A stretch of 64,000 bases of DNA from Tupaia tana (GCA_026018925.1 JAKSZU010000012.1:44431218-44495217), one strand, 5' to 3'. Counted from the stretch's first letter, positions 34,801-41,944 are shown. Translations and numbers: made by a program. The notes: generated by a model not told the origin, from the sequence alone.

Positions 34801-37800
34801 GTGGATGTTCATGGTCCAGACTGGCACCTAAAGATGCCCAAGGTGAAAATGCCTAAGTTCGGTATGCCTGGTTTCAAAGCAGAGGGCCCTGAAGTAGATG
34901 TTAACCTCCCTAAAGCTGACATTGATATTTCGGGCCCCAAAGTGGACATTGATGCCCCAGATGTGAATATTGAAGGTCCAGATGCAAAACTGAAGGGCCC
35001 CAAGTTCAAGATGCCTGAGATGAACATCAAAGCCCCGAAGATATCCATGCCTGACTTTGATCTGAACCTAAAGGGCCCCAAAATGAAAGGCGACGTAGAC
35101 ATCTCTCTGCCCAAAGTGGAAGGTGATCTAAAGGGCCCTGAGGTTGATATCAAGGGCCCCAGTGTGGACATTGACACTTCTGGTATTAACATTGAAGGTC
35201 CAGAGGGTAAATTAAAGGGACCCAAATTTAAGATGCCAGAGATGCACCTAAAGGCTCCAAAAATATCAGTACCTGACATTGATTTAAACTTGAAGAGCCC
35301 CAAGATAAAGGGTGATGTAGATGTTTCCCTTCCCAAGATCGAAGGAGATCTAAAAGGTCCAGAAGTTGATATCACAGGCCCCAAAATGGACATCAGTGCC
35401 CCAGATGTGGATGTTCATGGCCCAGACTGGCACCTAAAGATGCCCAAGGTGAAAATGCCCAAGTTCAGCATGCCTGGCTTCAAAGGAGAGGGCCCAGAAG
35501 TGGATGTGAATCTGCCCAAGGCTGACATTGATGTCTCAGGACCCAAGGTGGACATTGAAGGTCCTGATGTTAACATTGAAGGACCAGAAGGAAAACTAAA
35601 AGGTCCTAAATTCAAGATGCCCGAGATGAACATCAAAGCCCCTAAGATCTCTATGCCTGACATTGATCTTAACCTGAAAGGCCCCAAAGTGAAGGGTGAT
35701 GTAGATGTGTCCCTGCCTAAAGTGGAAGGAGAGATTAAAGTTCCTGAAGTTGACATCAAAGGTCCCAAAGTGGACATCGATGCACCAGATGTAGATGTTC
35801 ATGGCCCAGACTGGCACCTGAAGATGCCCAAGATAAAAATGCCCAAGTTCAGCATGCCTGGCTTCAAAGGAGAGGGCCCAGAAGTGGATGTGAGCCTGCC
35901 TAAGGCTGACATTGATGTCTCAGGACCCAAGGTGGACATCGAAGGTCCTGATGTGAATATTGAAGGACCAGAAGGAAAGTTGAAAGGCCCTAAGTTCAAG
36001 ATGCCTGAGATGAACATCAAAGCGCCCAAGATCTCTATGCCTGACTTTGATTTGCATATGAAAAGTCCTAAGGGAAAAGGAGATGCAAATGTTTCTCTGC
36101 CAAAGGTGGAAGGTGATCTAAAGGCCCCAGAAGTTGACATCAAAGGCCCCAAAGTGGATATAGATGTTCCAGATGTGGATGTTCATGGCCCAGACTGGCA
36201 TCTGAAGATGCCTAAGATGAAAATGCCCAAGTTCAGCATGCCAGGCTTCAAAGCAGAAGGCCCAGAAGTGGATGTGAACCTGCCCAAGGCTGACATTGAT
36301 GTCTCAGGACCTAAGCTGGACATAGACACTCCTGATATTGACATTCATGGCCCAGAAGGCAAACTGAAGGGTCCTAAGTTTAAGATGCCTGACCTGCACC
36401 TCAAGGCACCCAAGATTTCCATGCCAGAGGTTGACCTGAATCTGAAGGGTCCAAAGCTGAAGGGAGATGTGGACGTTTCACTGCCCAAAGTGGAAGGTGA
36501 CCTGAAGGGTCCCGAAGTTGACATCAAAGGACCCAAAGTGGACATCGATGCCCCAGATGTTGATGTTCATGGCCCAGACTGGCACCTGAAGATGCCCAAG
36601 GTGAAAATGCCTAAGTTCAGCATGCCTGGCTTCAAAGGAGAGGGTCCAGAAGTGGATGTGAACCTGCCCAAGGCTGACATTGATGTCTCAGGACCCCAGG
36701 TGGACATTGAAGGTCCAGATGTGAATATTGAAGGCCCAGATGCGAAACTGAAGGGCCCCAAGTTCAAGATGCCTGAGATGAACATCAAAGCCCCCAAGAT
36801 CTCCATGCCTGACTTTGATTTGCACCTGAAAGGTCCCAAAGTGAAGGGTGATGTGGATGTCTCCCTGCCTAAGGTCGAAGGTGACCTCAAGGGCCCTGAA
36901 GTTGACATCAAGGGCCCCAAAGTGGACATAGATGCTCCAGATGTGGATGTTCATGGCCCAGACTGGCACCTGAAGATGCCCAAGGTGAAAATGCCTAAGT
37001 TCAGCATGCCTGGCTTCAAAGGAGAGGGCCCAGAAGTGGATGTGAATCTGCCCAAGGCCAATGTTGCTGTCTCAGGACCTAAGGTGGACATTGATGTTCC
37101 AGATGTGAATATTGAAGGCCCAGATGCAAAACTGAAGGGCCCCAAGTTCAAGATGCCTGAGATGAACATCAAAGCCCCCAAGATCTCCATGCCTGACATT
37201 GACTTTAACTTGAAGGGCCCCAAAGTGAAGGGTGATGTGGATGTCTCCCTGCCTAAGGTCGAAGGTGATCTCAAGGGCCCTGAGATTGATATCAAGGGCC
37301 CTAAAGTGGACATCGACACACCTGATATCAATATTGAAGGTCCAGAAGGAAAACTGAAGGGACCCAAATTTAAGATGCCAGAAATGAACATCAAAGCCCC
37401 CAAAATATCCATGCCTGACTTTGACTTAAATCTTAAAGGGCCAAAGGCAAAGGGAGATGTGGAAGTTTCACTCCCTAAAGTAGAAGGTGATCTAAAAGGG
37501 CCAGAGGTAGACATTGAAGGTCCTGAAGGGAAACTAAAAGGGCCCAAATTTAAAATGCCTGATGTCCATTTCAAGACTCCACAAATCTCCATGAGTGACA
37601 TTGATTTGAACTTGAAAGGACATAAGTTAAAAGGAGATTTGGATGTTTCCATTCCTAAACTGGAAGGAGATCTGAAAGGCCCCAAAATGGAGGTCAAAGG
37701 TCCTAAATTGGATATAGACACTCCTGATATTGACATTCATGGCCCAGAAGGCAAACTGAAGGGTCCTAAGTTTAAGATGCCTGACCTGCACCTCAAGGCA

Positions 37801-40800
37801 CCCAAGATTTCCATGCCAGAGGTTGACCTGAATCTGAAGGGTCCAAAGCTGAAGGGAGATGTGGACGTTTCACTGCCCAAAGTGGAAGGTGACCTGAAGG
37901 GTCCCGAAGTTGACATCAAAGGACCCAAAGTGGACATCGATGCCCCAGATGTTGATGTTCATGGCCCAGACTGGCACCTGAAGATGCCCAAGGTGAAAAT
38001 GCCTAAGTTCAGCATGCCTGGCTTCAAAGGAGAGGGTCCAGAAGTGGATGTGAACCTGCCCAAGGCTGACATTGATGTCTCAGGACCCCAGGTGGACATT
38101 GAAGGTCCAGATGTGAATATTGAAGGCCCAGATGCGAAACTGAAGGGCCCCAAGTTCAAGATGCCTGAGATGAACATCAAAGCCCCCAAGATCTCCATGC
38201 CTGACTTTGATTTGCACCTGAAAGGTCCCAAAGTGAAGGGTGATGTGGATGTCTCCCTGCCTAAGGTCGAAGGTGACCTCAAGGGCCCTGAAGTTGACAT
38301 CAAGGGCCCCAAAGTGGACATAGATGCTCCAGATGTGGATGTTCATGGCCCAGACTGGCACCTGAAGATGCCCAAGGTGAAAATGCCTAAGTTCAGCATG
38401 CCTGGCTTCAAAGGAGAGGGCCCAGAAGTGGATGTGAATCTGCCCAAGGCCGATGTTGCTGTCTCAGGACCTAAGGTGGACATTGATGTTCCAGATGTGA
38501 ATATTGAAGGCCCAGATGCAAAACTGAAGGGCCCTAAGTTCAAGATGCCTGAGATAAATATCAAAACTCCCAAGATTTCCATGCCCAATGTTGACCTGGA
38601 CTTGAAAGGACCCAAAGTTACAGGAGATGTTGATATCTCTATTCCTAAGATTGAAGGTGGTTTCAAAGGCTCTGGAGTAGATCTGAAAGGTCCAGGGGTG
38701 GATTTTGAAGGCCCTGATGCCAAACTCAGTGGCCCAAATTTAAAGATGCCATCACTGGATATATCTGCTCCTAAAGTAACTGTTCCTGATGTTGATTTGC
38801 ATCTCAAGGCACCAAAAATTGGAGTTTCTGGTCCCAAGTTAGAAGGTGAAGTGGACCTCAAGGGACCCAAAGTTGATTTAGAAGCTCCAAGCTTAGATGT
38901 ACACATGGAGAGCCCAGATGTTAACATTGAGGGGCCAGATGTTAAAATTCCTAAATTTAAGAAACCCAAATTTGGATTTGGGGCAAAAAGCCCTAAAGCT
39001 GACATCAAGTCACCTACATTAGATGTGACTGTTCCTGAGGCAGAACTGAATCTTGAAGCTCCAGAACTTAGTGTGGGTGGCAAAGGCAAGAAAAGTAAGT
39101 TTAAAATGCCTAAAATCCACATGAGTGGGCCTAAAATTAAGGCCAAAAAACAGGGATTTGATTTGAATGTTCCCGGGGGTGAAATTGACGCTGGTCTCAA
39201 GCCTCTTGATGTAGATGTGAATGTTACCGGGCCAGATGCCTCTCTCAAAGTTGACGCAAAATCTCCCAAAACCAAGAAACCTATGTTTGGAAAAATGTAC
39301 TTCCCAGATGTGGAGTTTGACATTAAGTCACCTAAATTTAAAGCTGAGGCCCCCCTTCCAAGCCCGAAAATGGAAGGTGAAATCCAGGCACCTGATCTGG
39401 ATATTTCTTCTTCAGGAATTAATGTGGAAGGTCCTGACATCAAGGTGAAGGCTCCCAAGTTCAAGATGCCAGGTGTGGATGTCTCTGGGCCAAAAATAGA
39501 GGGTGGCTTGAAAGGCCCCAGGCTGCAGGCAAACTTGGATGCACCTGACCTCAACATTGAAGACCCAGATGCCAAAATCAAAGCACCATCCTTTGGCATT
39601 TCTGCCCCTCAAGTCTCCATCCCTGATGTAAACATTAACTTGAAAGGACCAAAGATGCAGGGTGATGTGCCCAGTGTGGGACTGGAAGGTCCAGATGTAG
39701 ATCTGCAAGGTCCAGAAGCGAAAATCAAGTTCCCCAAGTTTTCAATGCCCAAGATCGGCGTCCCTGGTGTGAAGATGGAGGGTGGAGGAGCTGAGGCCCA
39801 TGCCCAGCTGCCCTCTCTTGAAGGAGGCTTGAGCATGCCAGATGTTAAGCTTGAAGGGCCTGATGTCTCTCTAAAGGGGCCAGGGATAGGCTTGCCTTCG
39901 GTAAACCTCTCTATGCCCAAAGTCTCTGGGCCTGACATTGACCTGAACTTGAAAGGACCAAGTTTGAAGGGAGACCTGCATGCATCTGTTCCCAGCATGA
40001 AGATGCATGCGCCAGGGCTTGACCTCAAAGGTGTTGGCGGAAAGGTGCAGATGGTAGGAGATGGTGTAAAAGTGCCAGGAATCGATGCCACAACAATGCT
40101 CAATGTTGGGGCACCAGATGTGACTCTGAGGGGACCAAGCCTTCAGGGAGACCTGGCTGTCTCTGGTGATATGAAGTGCCCTAAAGTATCTGTAGGCACT
40201 CCTGAATTAAACTTGGAGGCAAGCGAAGGTGGTATCAGACTTCCCAAAATGAAGCTGCCCCAGTTTGGCATCTCCACTCCGGGGTCTGACTTGGACGTTA
40301 ACATCAAGGGGCCACAAATTGCTGGAGAACTAAAGGGGCCAGGCATGGATGTGAACCTGAAAGGGCCTCAGATTTCAGCTCCGGATGTGGACTTTAATTT
40401 GGAAGGACCAAAAGTGAAAGGGAGCCTCGGGGCCTCTGGGGATATGAAAGGCCCTACTTTCGGAGGAGGTCTTTCAGATGTCAGCGTTCAAGGCCTCGAA
40501 GGAAACCTCCAAATGCCTGGAATTAAATCCTCTGGAAGCAATGTGGACCTGCCAGGTGTGAGTGTGAAACTGCCAAGTGGGCAGATTTCTGGTCCTGAAA
40601 TCAAAGGCAATCTGAAAGGTTCAGGAATAGATTTCCATGGCGTTGCTCCTGATATCAGTGTGAAGGGGCCTTCCTTCAACAGGGCATCTCCTGAGTCGGA
40701 TTTTGGTGTCAGCTTGAAGGGCCCCCACATCAAAGGTGGTATGGATGTTTCAGGGGGCGTCAGTGCCCCAGATGTCAGCCTGGGTGAAGGGCATCTGAGT

Positions 40801-41706
40801 GTCAAAGGTTCCGGGGGTGAGTGGAAGGCCCCCCAGGTCTCCTCTGCTCTTAACTTGGATGCATCTAAGTTTGCTGGGGGCCTTCATTTCTCAGGACCAA
40901 AAATGGAAGGAGGAGTGAAAGGAGGTCAGATTGGACTCCAGGGTCCTGGGCTGAGTGTGTCTGGGCCTCAAGGTCACTTGCAAAGTGGATCTGGAAAGGT
41001 AACATTCCCCAAGATGAAGATCCCCAAATTTACCTTCTCTGGCCGTGAGTTGGTTGGCAGAGAAGTGGGGGTGGATATTAATTTCCCTAAAGTGGAGGCC
41101 AATGTCCAGGCTGGTGCCGTAGAAGGCGAGTGGGAAGAGTCTGACGTGAAACTTAAAAAATCCAAAATCAAAATGCCCAAGTTTAATTTTTCCAAACCTA
41201 AAGGGAAAGGTAGTGTTACCAGCTCGCCAGAAGCATCCATTTCTGGGTCCAAAGGTGACCTGAAAAGTTCAAAGGCCAGTCTAGGGTCTCTGGAAGGAGA
41301 GACCGAGGCTGAAACATCTTCACCCAAAGGCAAATTCTCCTTATTTAAAAGTAAGAAGCCACGGCACCGCTCTAATTCCTTCAGCGATGAAAGGGAGTTC
41401 TCTGCTCCTTCTACCCCGACGGGGACTTTGGAGTTCGAAGGTGGAGAAGTATCGCTGGAAGGGGGGAAAGTTAAAGGGAAACATGGAAAGCTGAAATTCG
41501 GTACCTTTGGGGGATTGGGGTCAAAGAGCAAAGGTCATTATGAGGTGACTGGGAGTGATGATGAGGCAGGCAAGTTACAGGGGAGTGGAGTGTCCTTGGC
41601 CTCTAAGAAGTCCCGACTATCCTCTTCTTCTAGCAATGACAGTGGAAACAAGGTTGGTATCCAGCTTCCTGAGGTGGAGCTGACGGTTTCCACAAAGAAA
41701 GAATAG
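22743..41706 (+). CDS. AHNAK: AHNAK nucleoprotein (desmoyokin), join(22743..22899, 23282..23469, 24412..41706)
   Basis: AHNAK is a giant scaffold protein of about 600-700 kDa. The family acts at the plasma membrane, cortical actin, enlargeosomes and costameres, binding annexin A2/S100A10, dysferlin and the L-type calcium channel beta subunit. The joined frame gives 5,879 residues against 5,890 in human. Residues about 10-95 form the PDZ-like module. About 120-600 is a nonrepeated linker. About 600-4845 is the repeat array, with 27 copies of [E/D]W[H/N/S]LKMPK by my count and many KISMPDVDL and GPKFKMPEM motifs. About 4846-5879 is the C-terminal domain. The S100A10-binding peptide lies at 5643-5662, and a basic, serine-rich segment lies near 5762 (SKKPRHRSNSFS). 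The protein ends VSTKKE. The start ATG follows the acceptor AG directly and gives MEKEE..., as in the known protein with one extra residue. No frameshift or internal stop is seen, so the gene looks functional. Confidence 0.97.
22900..23281 (+). other. AHNAK: AHNAK intron 3, with a MIR relic
   Basis: 382 bp. The middle part (about 23030-23210) reads like an old MIR SINE on the plus strand: gcacctttgggcaaattag, then tcatctctgcaatgg, then gttaaatg. Confidence 0.6.
23282..23469 (+). CDS. AHNAK: AHNAK exon 4, second coding exon
   Basis: 188 nt between an acceptor (ctgttcag, ending 23281) and a GTGAGT donor at 23470. It completes the split glycine and encodes the second half of the PDZ-like module (DQIVGATIYFDNLQSGEVTQLL, then HHTVGLKLHRKGD), followed by a short linker ending SSEVVL. 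In family members the short isoform (S-AHNAK) shares exons 3 and 4 and then uses a different terminal exon. I could not find that exon in this window. Confidence 0.95.
23470..24411 (+). other. AHNAK: AHNAK intron 4
   Basis: 942 bp. Its first about 135 bp are a diverged copy of a segment near the 3' end of intron 1 (22016-22146). The rest is unique sequence ending in a polypyrimidine tract and acceptor. Confidence 0.8.
23472..23606 (+). repeat. Direct repeat, copy 2 (start of intron 4)
   Basis: Second copy of the 22016-22146 segment. It begins inside the exon 4 donor (GTGAGTGC). It is not a known transposon by eye. Confidence 0.85.
24412..41706 (+). CDS. AHNAK: AHNAK exon 5 coding part: linker, repeat array, C-terminal domain
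   Basis: 17,295 nt of uninterrupted reading frame beginning SGDDEEYQRIYTTKIK directly after the acceptor (tctttctgcag, ending 24411) and ending at TAG 41704-41706. The open frame extends upstream to an ATG at 24298, but that 114-nt stretch is intronic (polypyrimidine tract and acceptor) and is not translated from the spliced message. Order: linker with isolated KIPTMKMPKFG-type units (24412 to about 25860), repeat array (about 25860-38640), C-terminal domain (about 38640-41706). Because all repeats share codon phase, the opposite strand is also open for long stretches; those antisense frames are not genes. Confidence 0.97.
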   Translation, partial: SGDDEEYQRIYTTKIKPRLKSEDGVEGDLGETQSRTITVTRRVTAYTVDVTGREGAKDIDITSPEFKIKIPRHELTEISKVDVETQPGKTVIRLPSSSGATSPHTGSAVDIHTGAISASGPELQGAGHSKLQVTMPGIKVGSPGIDVSVKGLELGGKGGVQVSGVDVSSSLGGGAVEVQGPSLQSGGNGKIKIPTMKMPKFGVSTGPVGQPPEAGLSVSAPEFSVGQKGSEPGLTIGGNIQAPQMEVTAPSAHIGGLEGKLKGPQITGPSLEGDLGLKGTKPQGSIGIDASVPKIEGSITGPSVGVRVPEVDVHGSQGKLNMPKMKVPTFSVSGSKGEGTSIDVALPTGEVTLPGVSGDVSLPEIAAGGLEGKMKGAKVKPPEMIIQKPKISMQDVDLSLGSPKLKGNIKVSGPGVQGDVKGSRMDMETPNLEGNLTGPKLSSPSGKTGTCRISMADVDLNVATPKVKGGVDVVLPKVEGKVKVPEVDVKGPRVDVSAPDVEVHGPEWNLKMPKMKMPKFSTPGVKGDGLDADVTLPKGDISISGPKVNVEAPNVNMEGLEGKLKGPDIKMPDVSVRTPKISMPDVDLHVKGTKVKGEYDVTVPKLEGQLKGPKVDTSAPDVDVHGPDWHLKMPKMKMPKFSVPGFKAEGPEVDVNLSKADVDISGPKVDVSAPDVRIEGPEGKLKGPKFKMPEMNIKAPKISMPDVDLHLKGPSVKGEYDVTMPKLEGEMKVPDVELKSAKVDIDVPDVDVHGPDWHLKMPKMKMPKFSVPGVKAEGLEVDVNLPKADVDVSGPKMDIDVPDVNIEGPEGKLKGPKFKMPEMNIKTPKISMPDVDLHMKGPKVKGEYDVTVPKLEGDLKGPKVDVSAPDVEVHGPDWNLKMPKIKMPKFSMPSLKGEGPELDVNLPKADLDISAPKVDISAPDLSLEGPEGKLKGPKFKMPEMHFKAPKMSLPDVDLDLKGPKLKGNLDVSAPKIEGEMKVPDVDIKGPKVDIKAPDVEVQGTDWSLKMPKMKMPKFSMPSLKGEGLDVDMNLPKADIDVSGPKVDIEAPEVSLEGPEGKLKGPKFKMPEMHFKAPKISMPDVDLNLKGPKVKGDVDVSVPKIEGEMKVPDVDIKGPKVDIDAPDVDVRGPDWHLKMPKMKMPKFSMPGFKGEGPEVDVNLPKADIDVSGPKVDVETPDVNLEGPEGKLKGPKLKMPEMHFKTPKISMPDVDLNLKGPKVKGDVDVSVPKIEGDIKVPDVDIKGPKVDIDAPDVDVHGPDWHLKMPKMKMPKFSMPGFKAEGPEVDVNMPKADIDVSGPKIDVEVPEVSLEGPEGKLKGSKFKMPEMHFKAPKISMPDVDLNLKGPKLKGDVDVSLPEVKGEIKAPDVDIKGPKVDVNAPDVDVHGPDWHLKMPKVKMPKFSMPGFKGEGPEVDVNLPKANIDVSGPKVDIEVPDVNIEGPDAKLKGPKFKMPEMNIKSQKISMPDVGFHLKGPKMKGDYDVTVPKVEGEIKVPEVDIKSPKVDINAPDVEVHGPDWHLKMPKVKMPKFSMPGFKGEGPEVDVNLPKADIAVSGPKVDIDVPDVNIEAPEGKLKGPKFKMPSMNIQTHKIPMPDVGLNLKAPKVKTDVDVSLPKVEGDLKGPEIDVKAPEMDVNVGDIDIECPDAKLKGPKFKMPDMHFKAPKISMPDVDLHLKGPKVKGDVDVSVPKIEGEMKVPDVGVKGPKVDIDVPDVDVHGPDWHLKMPKVKMPKFSMPGFKGEGPDVDVNLPKADVSASGPNMDIVAPDLDIEGPEGKLKGSKFKMPKLNIKAPKISMPDVDLNLKGPKLKGEVDASVPELEGDLRGPQVDIKGPKVDVEVPDVDLECPDAKLKGPKFKMPDMHFKAPKISMPDVDLHLKGPKVKGDVDVSMPKLEGDIKGPSVDVEVPDVDLECPDAKLKGSKFKMPDMHFKAPKISMPDVDLHLKGPKVKGDVDVSMPKLEGDIKGPNVDVEVPDVDLECPDAKLKGPKFKMPDMHFKAPKISMPDVDLHLKGPKVKGDVDVSVPKIEGEMKVPDVDIRGPKVDIDAPDVDVHGPDWHLKMPKIKMPKFSMPGFKGEGPEVDVNLPKADIEVSGPKVDIEAPDVSLEGPEGKLKGPKFKMPEMHFKAPKISMPDMDLNLKGPKVKGDVDVSMPKLEGDIKGPSVDVEVPDVDLECPDAKLKGPKFKMPDMHFKAPKISMPDVDFHLKGPKVKGDVDLSVPKVEGEMKVPDVDIKGPKVDIDAPDVDVHGPDWHLKMPKMKMPKFSMPGFKAEGPEVDMSLPKADIDVSGPKVDIEVPDVNIEGPEGKLKGPKFKMPEMNIKTPKISMPDFDLHLKGPKVKGDVDASLPKVEGDLKSPKVDIKGPKVDIDIPDVDAHGPDWHLKMPKMKMPKFSMPGFKGEGPEVDVNLPKADIDVSGPKVDIEGPDVNIEGPEGKLKGPKFKMPEMNIKAPKISMPDIDLNLKGPKVKGDVDVSLPKVEGEIKVPEVDIKGPKVDIDAPDVDVHGPDWHLKMPKIKMPKFSMPGFKGEGPEVDVSLPKADIDVSGPKVDIDVPDVTVEGPEGKWKSPKFKMPEMHFKTPKISMPDIDLNLRSPKIAGDLDVTGPKVQGELKGPEADLKGPKVDIDAPDVDVHGPDWHLKMPKMKMPKFSMPGFKAEGPEVDVNLPKADIDVSGPKVDIEGPDVNIEGPEGKLKGPKFKMPEMNIKAPKISMPDFDLHLKGPKVKGDVDVSLPKVEGDLKGPEIDIKGPKADIDIPDVDVHGPDWHLKMPKMKMPKFSMPGFKAEGPEMDVNLPKADIDVSGPKVDIEGPDVNIEGPEGKLKGPKFKMPEMNIKAPKISMPDFDLHLKGPKVKGDVDVSLPKVEGDLKGPEIDIKGPKADIDIPDVDVHGPDWHLKMPKMKMPKFSMPGFKGEGPEVDVNLPKAEIDVSGPKVDIEGPDVNIEGPEGKLKGPKFKMPEMNIKAPKISMPDIDLNLKGPKVKGDVDVSLPKLEGEIKVPEVDIKGPKVDIDTPDVDVHGPDWHLKMPKIKMPKFSMPGFKGEGPEVDVSLPKADIDVSGPKVDIEGPDVNIEGPEGKLKGPKFKMPEMNIKAPKISMPDLDLNIKSPKIKGEVDASLPNVEGDLKGPTIDIKGPKVDIEAPDIDIHGPEGKLKSPKLKMPDMHVNMPKISMPEIDLNLKGSKLKGDVDISGPKMEGDLKAPKLDVKGPEVDISGPKLNIEGKSKKSRFKLPKFNFSGSKVQTPEVDLKVKKPDIDVAGPKVDVNAPDVEVQGKVKGSKFKMPFLSISSPKVSMPDVELNLKGPKVKGDLDVAAPNLEGDFKGPKVDIKAPEVHLNAPDVDVHGPDWNLKMPKMKMPKFSVPGLKAEGPDMAVDLPKGDMNIEAPSVKIEGPEINVEGPEGGLKGPKFKMPDMNIKAPQISMPDIDLNLKGPKVKGNMDVSLPKLEGDLQGPDIDIKSPKVDISAPDVDVHGPDWHLKMPKVKMPKFGMPGFKAEGPEVDVNLPKADIDISGPKVDIDAPDVNIEGPDAKLKGPKFKMPEMNIKAPKISMPDFDLNLKGPKMKGDVDISLPKVEGDLKGPEVDIKGPSVDIDTSGINIEGPEGKLKGPKFKMPEMHLKAPKISVPDIDLNLKSPKIKGDVDVSLPKIEGDLKGPEVDITGPKMDISAPDVDVHGPDWHLKMPKVKMPKFSMPGFKGEGPEVDVNLPKADIDVSGPKVDIEGPDVNIEGPEGKLKGPKFKMPEMNIKAPKISMPDIDLNLKGPKVKGDVDVSLPKVEGEIKVPEVDIKGPKVDIDAPDVDVHGPDWHLKMPKIKMPKFSMPGFKGEGPEVDVSLPKADIDVSGPKVDIEGPDVNIEGPEGKLKGPKFKMPEMNIKAPKISMPDFDLHMKSPKGKGDANVSLPKVEGDLKAPEVDIKGPKVDIDVPDVDVHGPDWHLKMPKMKMPKFSMPGFKAEGPEVDVNLPKADIDVSGPKLDIDTPDIDIHGPEGKLKGPKFKMPDLHLKAPKISMPEVDLNLKGPKLKGDVDVSLPKVEGDLKGPEVDIKGPKVDIDAPDVDVHGPDWHLKMPKVKMPKFSMPGFKGEGPEVDVNLPKADIDVSGPQVDIEGPDVNIEGPDAKLKGPKFKMPEMNIKAPKISMPDFDLHLKGPKVKGDVDVSLPKVEGDLKGPEVDIKGPKVDIDAPDVDVHGPDWHLKMPKVKMPKFSMPGFKGEGPEVDVNLPKANVAVSGPKVDIDVPDVNIEGPDAKLKGPKFKMPEMNIKAPKISMPDIDFNLKGPKVKGDVDVSLPKVEGDLKGPEIDIKGPKVDIDTPDINIEGPEGKLKGPKFKMPEMNIKAPKISMPDFDLNLKGPKAKGDVEVSLPKVEGDLKGPEVDIEGPEGKLKGPKFKMPDVHFKTPQISMSDIDLNLKGHKLKGDLDVSIPKLEGDLKGPKMEVKGPKLDIDTPDIDIHGPEGKLKGPKFKMPDLHLKAPKISMPEVDLNLKGPKLKGDVDVSLPKVEGDLKGPEVDIKGPKVDIDAPDVDVHGPDWHLKMPKVKMPKFSMPGFKGEGPEVDVNLPKADIDVSGPQVDIEGPDVNIEGPDAKLKGPKFKMPEMNIKAPKISMPDFDLHLKGPKVKGDVDVSLPKVEGDLKGPEVDIKGPKVDIDAPDVDVHGPDWHLKMPKVKMPKFSMPGFKGEGPEVDVNLPKADVAVSGPKVDIDVPDVNIEGPDAKLKGPKFKMPEINIKTPKISMPNVDLDLKGPKVTGDVDISIPKIEGGFKGSGVDLKGPGVDFEGPDAKLSGPNLKMPSLDISAPKVTVPDVDLHLKAPKIGVSGPKLEGEVDLKGPKVDLEAPSLDVHMESPDVNIEGPDVKIPKFKKPKFGFGAKSPKADIKSPTLDVTVPEAELNLEAPELSVGGKGKKSKFKMPKIHMSGPKIKAKKQGFDLNVPGGEIDAGLKPLDVDVNVTGPDASLKVDAKSPKTKKPMFGKMYFPDVEFDIKSPKFKAEAPLPSPKMEGEIQAPDLDISSSGINVEGPDIKVKAPKFKMPGVDVSGPKIEGGLKGPRLQANLDAPDLNIEDPDAKIKAPSFGISAPQVSIPDVNINLKGPKMQGDVPSVGLEGPDVDLQGPEAKIKFPKFSMPKIGVPGVKMEGGGAEAHAQLPSLEGGLSMPDVKLEGPDVSLKGPGIGLPSVNLSMPKVSGPDIDLNLKGPSLKGDLHASVPSMKMHAPGLDLKGVGGKVQMVGDGVKVPGIDATTMLNVGAPDVTLRGPSLQGDLAVSGDMKCPKVSVGTPELNLEASEGGIRLPKMKLPQFGISTPGSDLDVNIKGPQIAGELKGPGMDVNLKGPQISAPDVDFNLEGPKVKGSLGASGDMKGPTFGGGLSDVSVQGLEGNLQMPGIKSSGSNVDLPGVSVKLPSGQISGPEIKGNLKGSGIDFHGVAPDISVKGPSFNRASPESDFGVSLKGPHIKGGMDVSGGVSAPDVSLGEGHLSVKGSGGEWKAPQVSSALNLDASKFAGGLHFSGPKMEGGVKGGQIGLQGPGLSVSGPQGHLQSGSGKVTFPKMKIPKFTFSGRELVGREVGVDINFPKVEANVQAGAVEGEWEESDVKLKKSKIKMPKFNFSKPKGKGSVTSSPEASISGSKGDLKSSKASLGSLEGETEAETSSPKGKFSLFKSKKPRHRSNSFSDEREFSAPSTPTGTLEFEGGEVSLEGGKVKGKHGKLKFGTFGGLGSKSKGHYEVTGSDDEAGKLQGSGVSLASKKSRLSSSSSNDSGNKVGIQLPEVELTVSTKKE
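25860..38640 (+). repeat. AHNAK: AHNAK coding repeat array (384-bp / 128-residue units with shorter variants)
   Basis: The standard unit is 384 bp (128 codons). It runs VDVHGPDWHLKMPKMKMPKF, SMPGFKGEGPEVDVNLPKAD, a GPEGKLKGPKFKMPEMNIKAPKISMPD core and a VKGDVDVSLPKVEGDLKGPEVDIKG segment. The 384-bp spacing is clearest between about 31150 and 33840. Shorter 67-codon units lacking the WHLKMPK half occur at about 29920-30500. Alternating hydrophobic and polar residues with regular prolines fit the extended beta-rich fold proposed for this family. Some blocks are nearly identical at the DNA level, which indicates recent duplication or gene conversion. Confidence 0.93.
40993..41052 (+). other. AHNAK: S100A10 (p11)-binding peptide in the AHNAK C-terminal domain
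   Basis: Codons 5643-5662 encode a peptide that begins GKVTFPKMK and ends FTFSGREL. As I recall it, this is identical to the human segment (residues 5654-5673) that binds the S100A10/annexin A2 heterotetramer and anchors AHNAK at the plasma membrane. The 11-residue offset equals the total length difference between the two proteins. Confidence 0.85.
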
Positions 41707-41720
41707 TGGGCCTTTGTGCG

Positions 41721-41773
41721 TGTACATATATATATACATAAACCTCCATCAGCCTCAGGTGTGTTTGTATATA
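41721..41773 (+). promoter_or_regulatory. Pair of Pumilio-type elements in the AHNAK 3' UTR
   Basis: TGTACATA (41721-41728) and TGTATATA (41766-41773) both fit UGUANAUA, the PUM1/PUM2 recognition element, within 70 nt of the stop codon. Binding is inferred from motif alone. Confidence 0.45.
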
Positions 41774-41942
41774 AACTCTAAAGAGAAACACGCCGACAGC
41801 CTCAGCAATAATGCAAAGATCTTGCCTTTCCTGGTGGCAAGCGCTGACAAACCAACTGCCTTTAGGCTCTTGGAACTATACAAAGACAGTTCCACTTTCG
41901 TCCAGCCATGTGCGAAGTCAACAGTGTTTGCCTTAAGATTTC

Positions 41943-41944
<2 letters not shown>

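Noticed and set aside
25920-40805. Many long minus-strand open frames (up to 418 codons) across the repeat array
   Set aside because: They recur with the 384-bp period, end at the same repeat position, and follow from the codon usage of the sense repeats. They are shadows of AHNAK.
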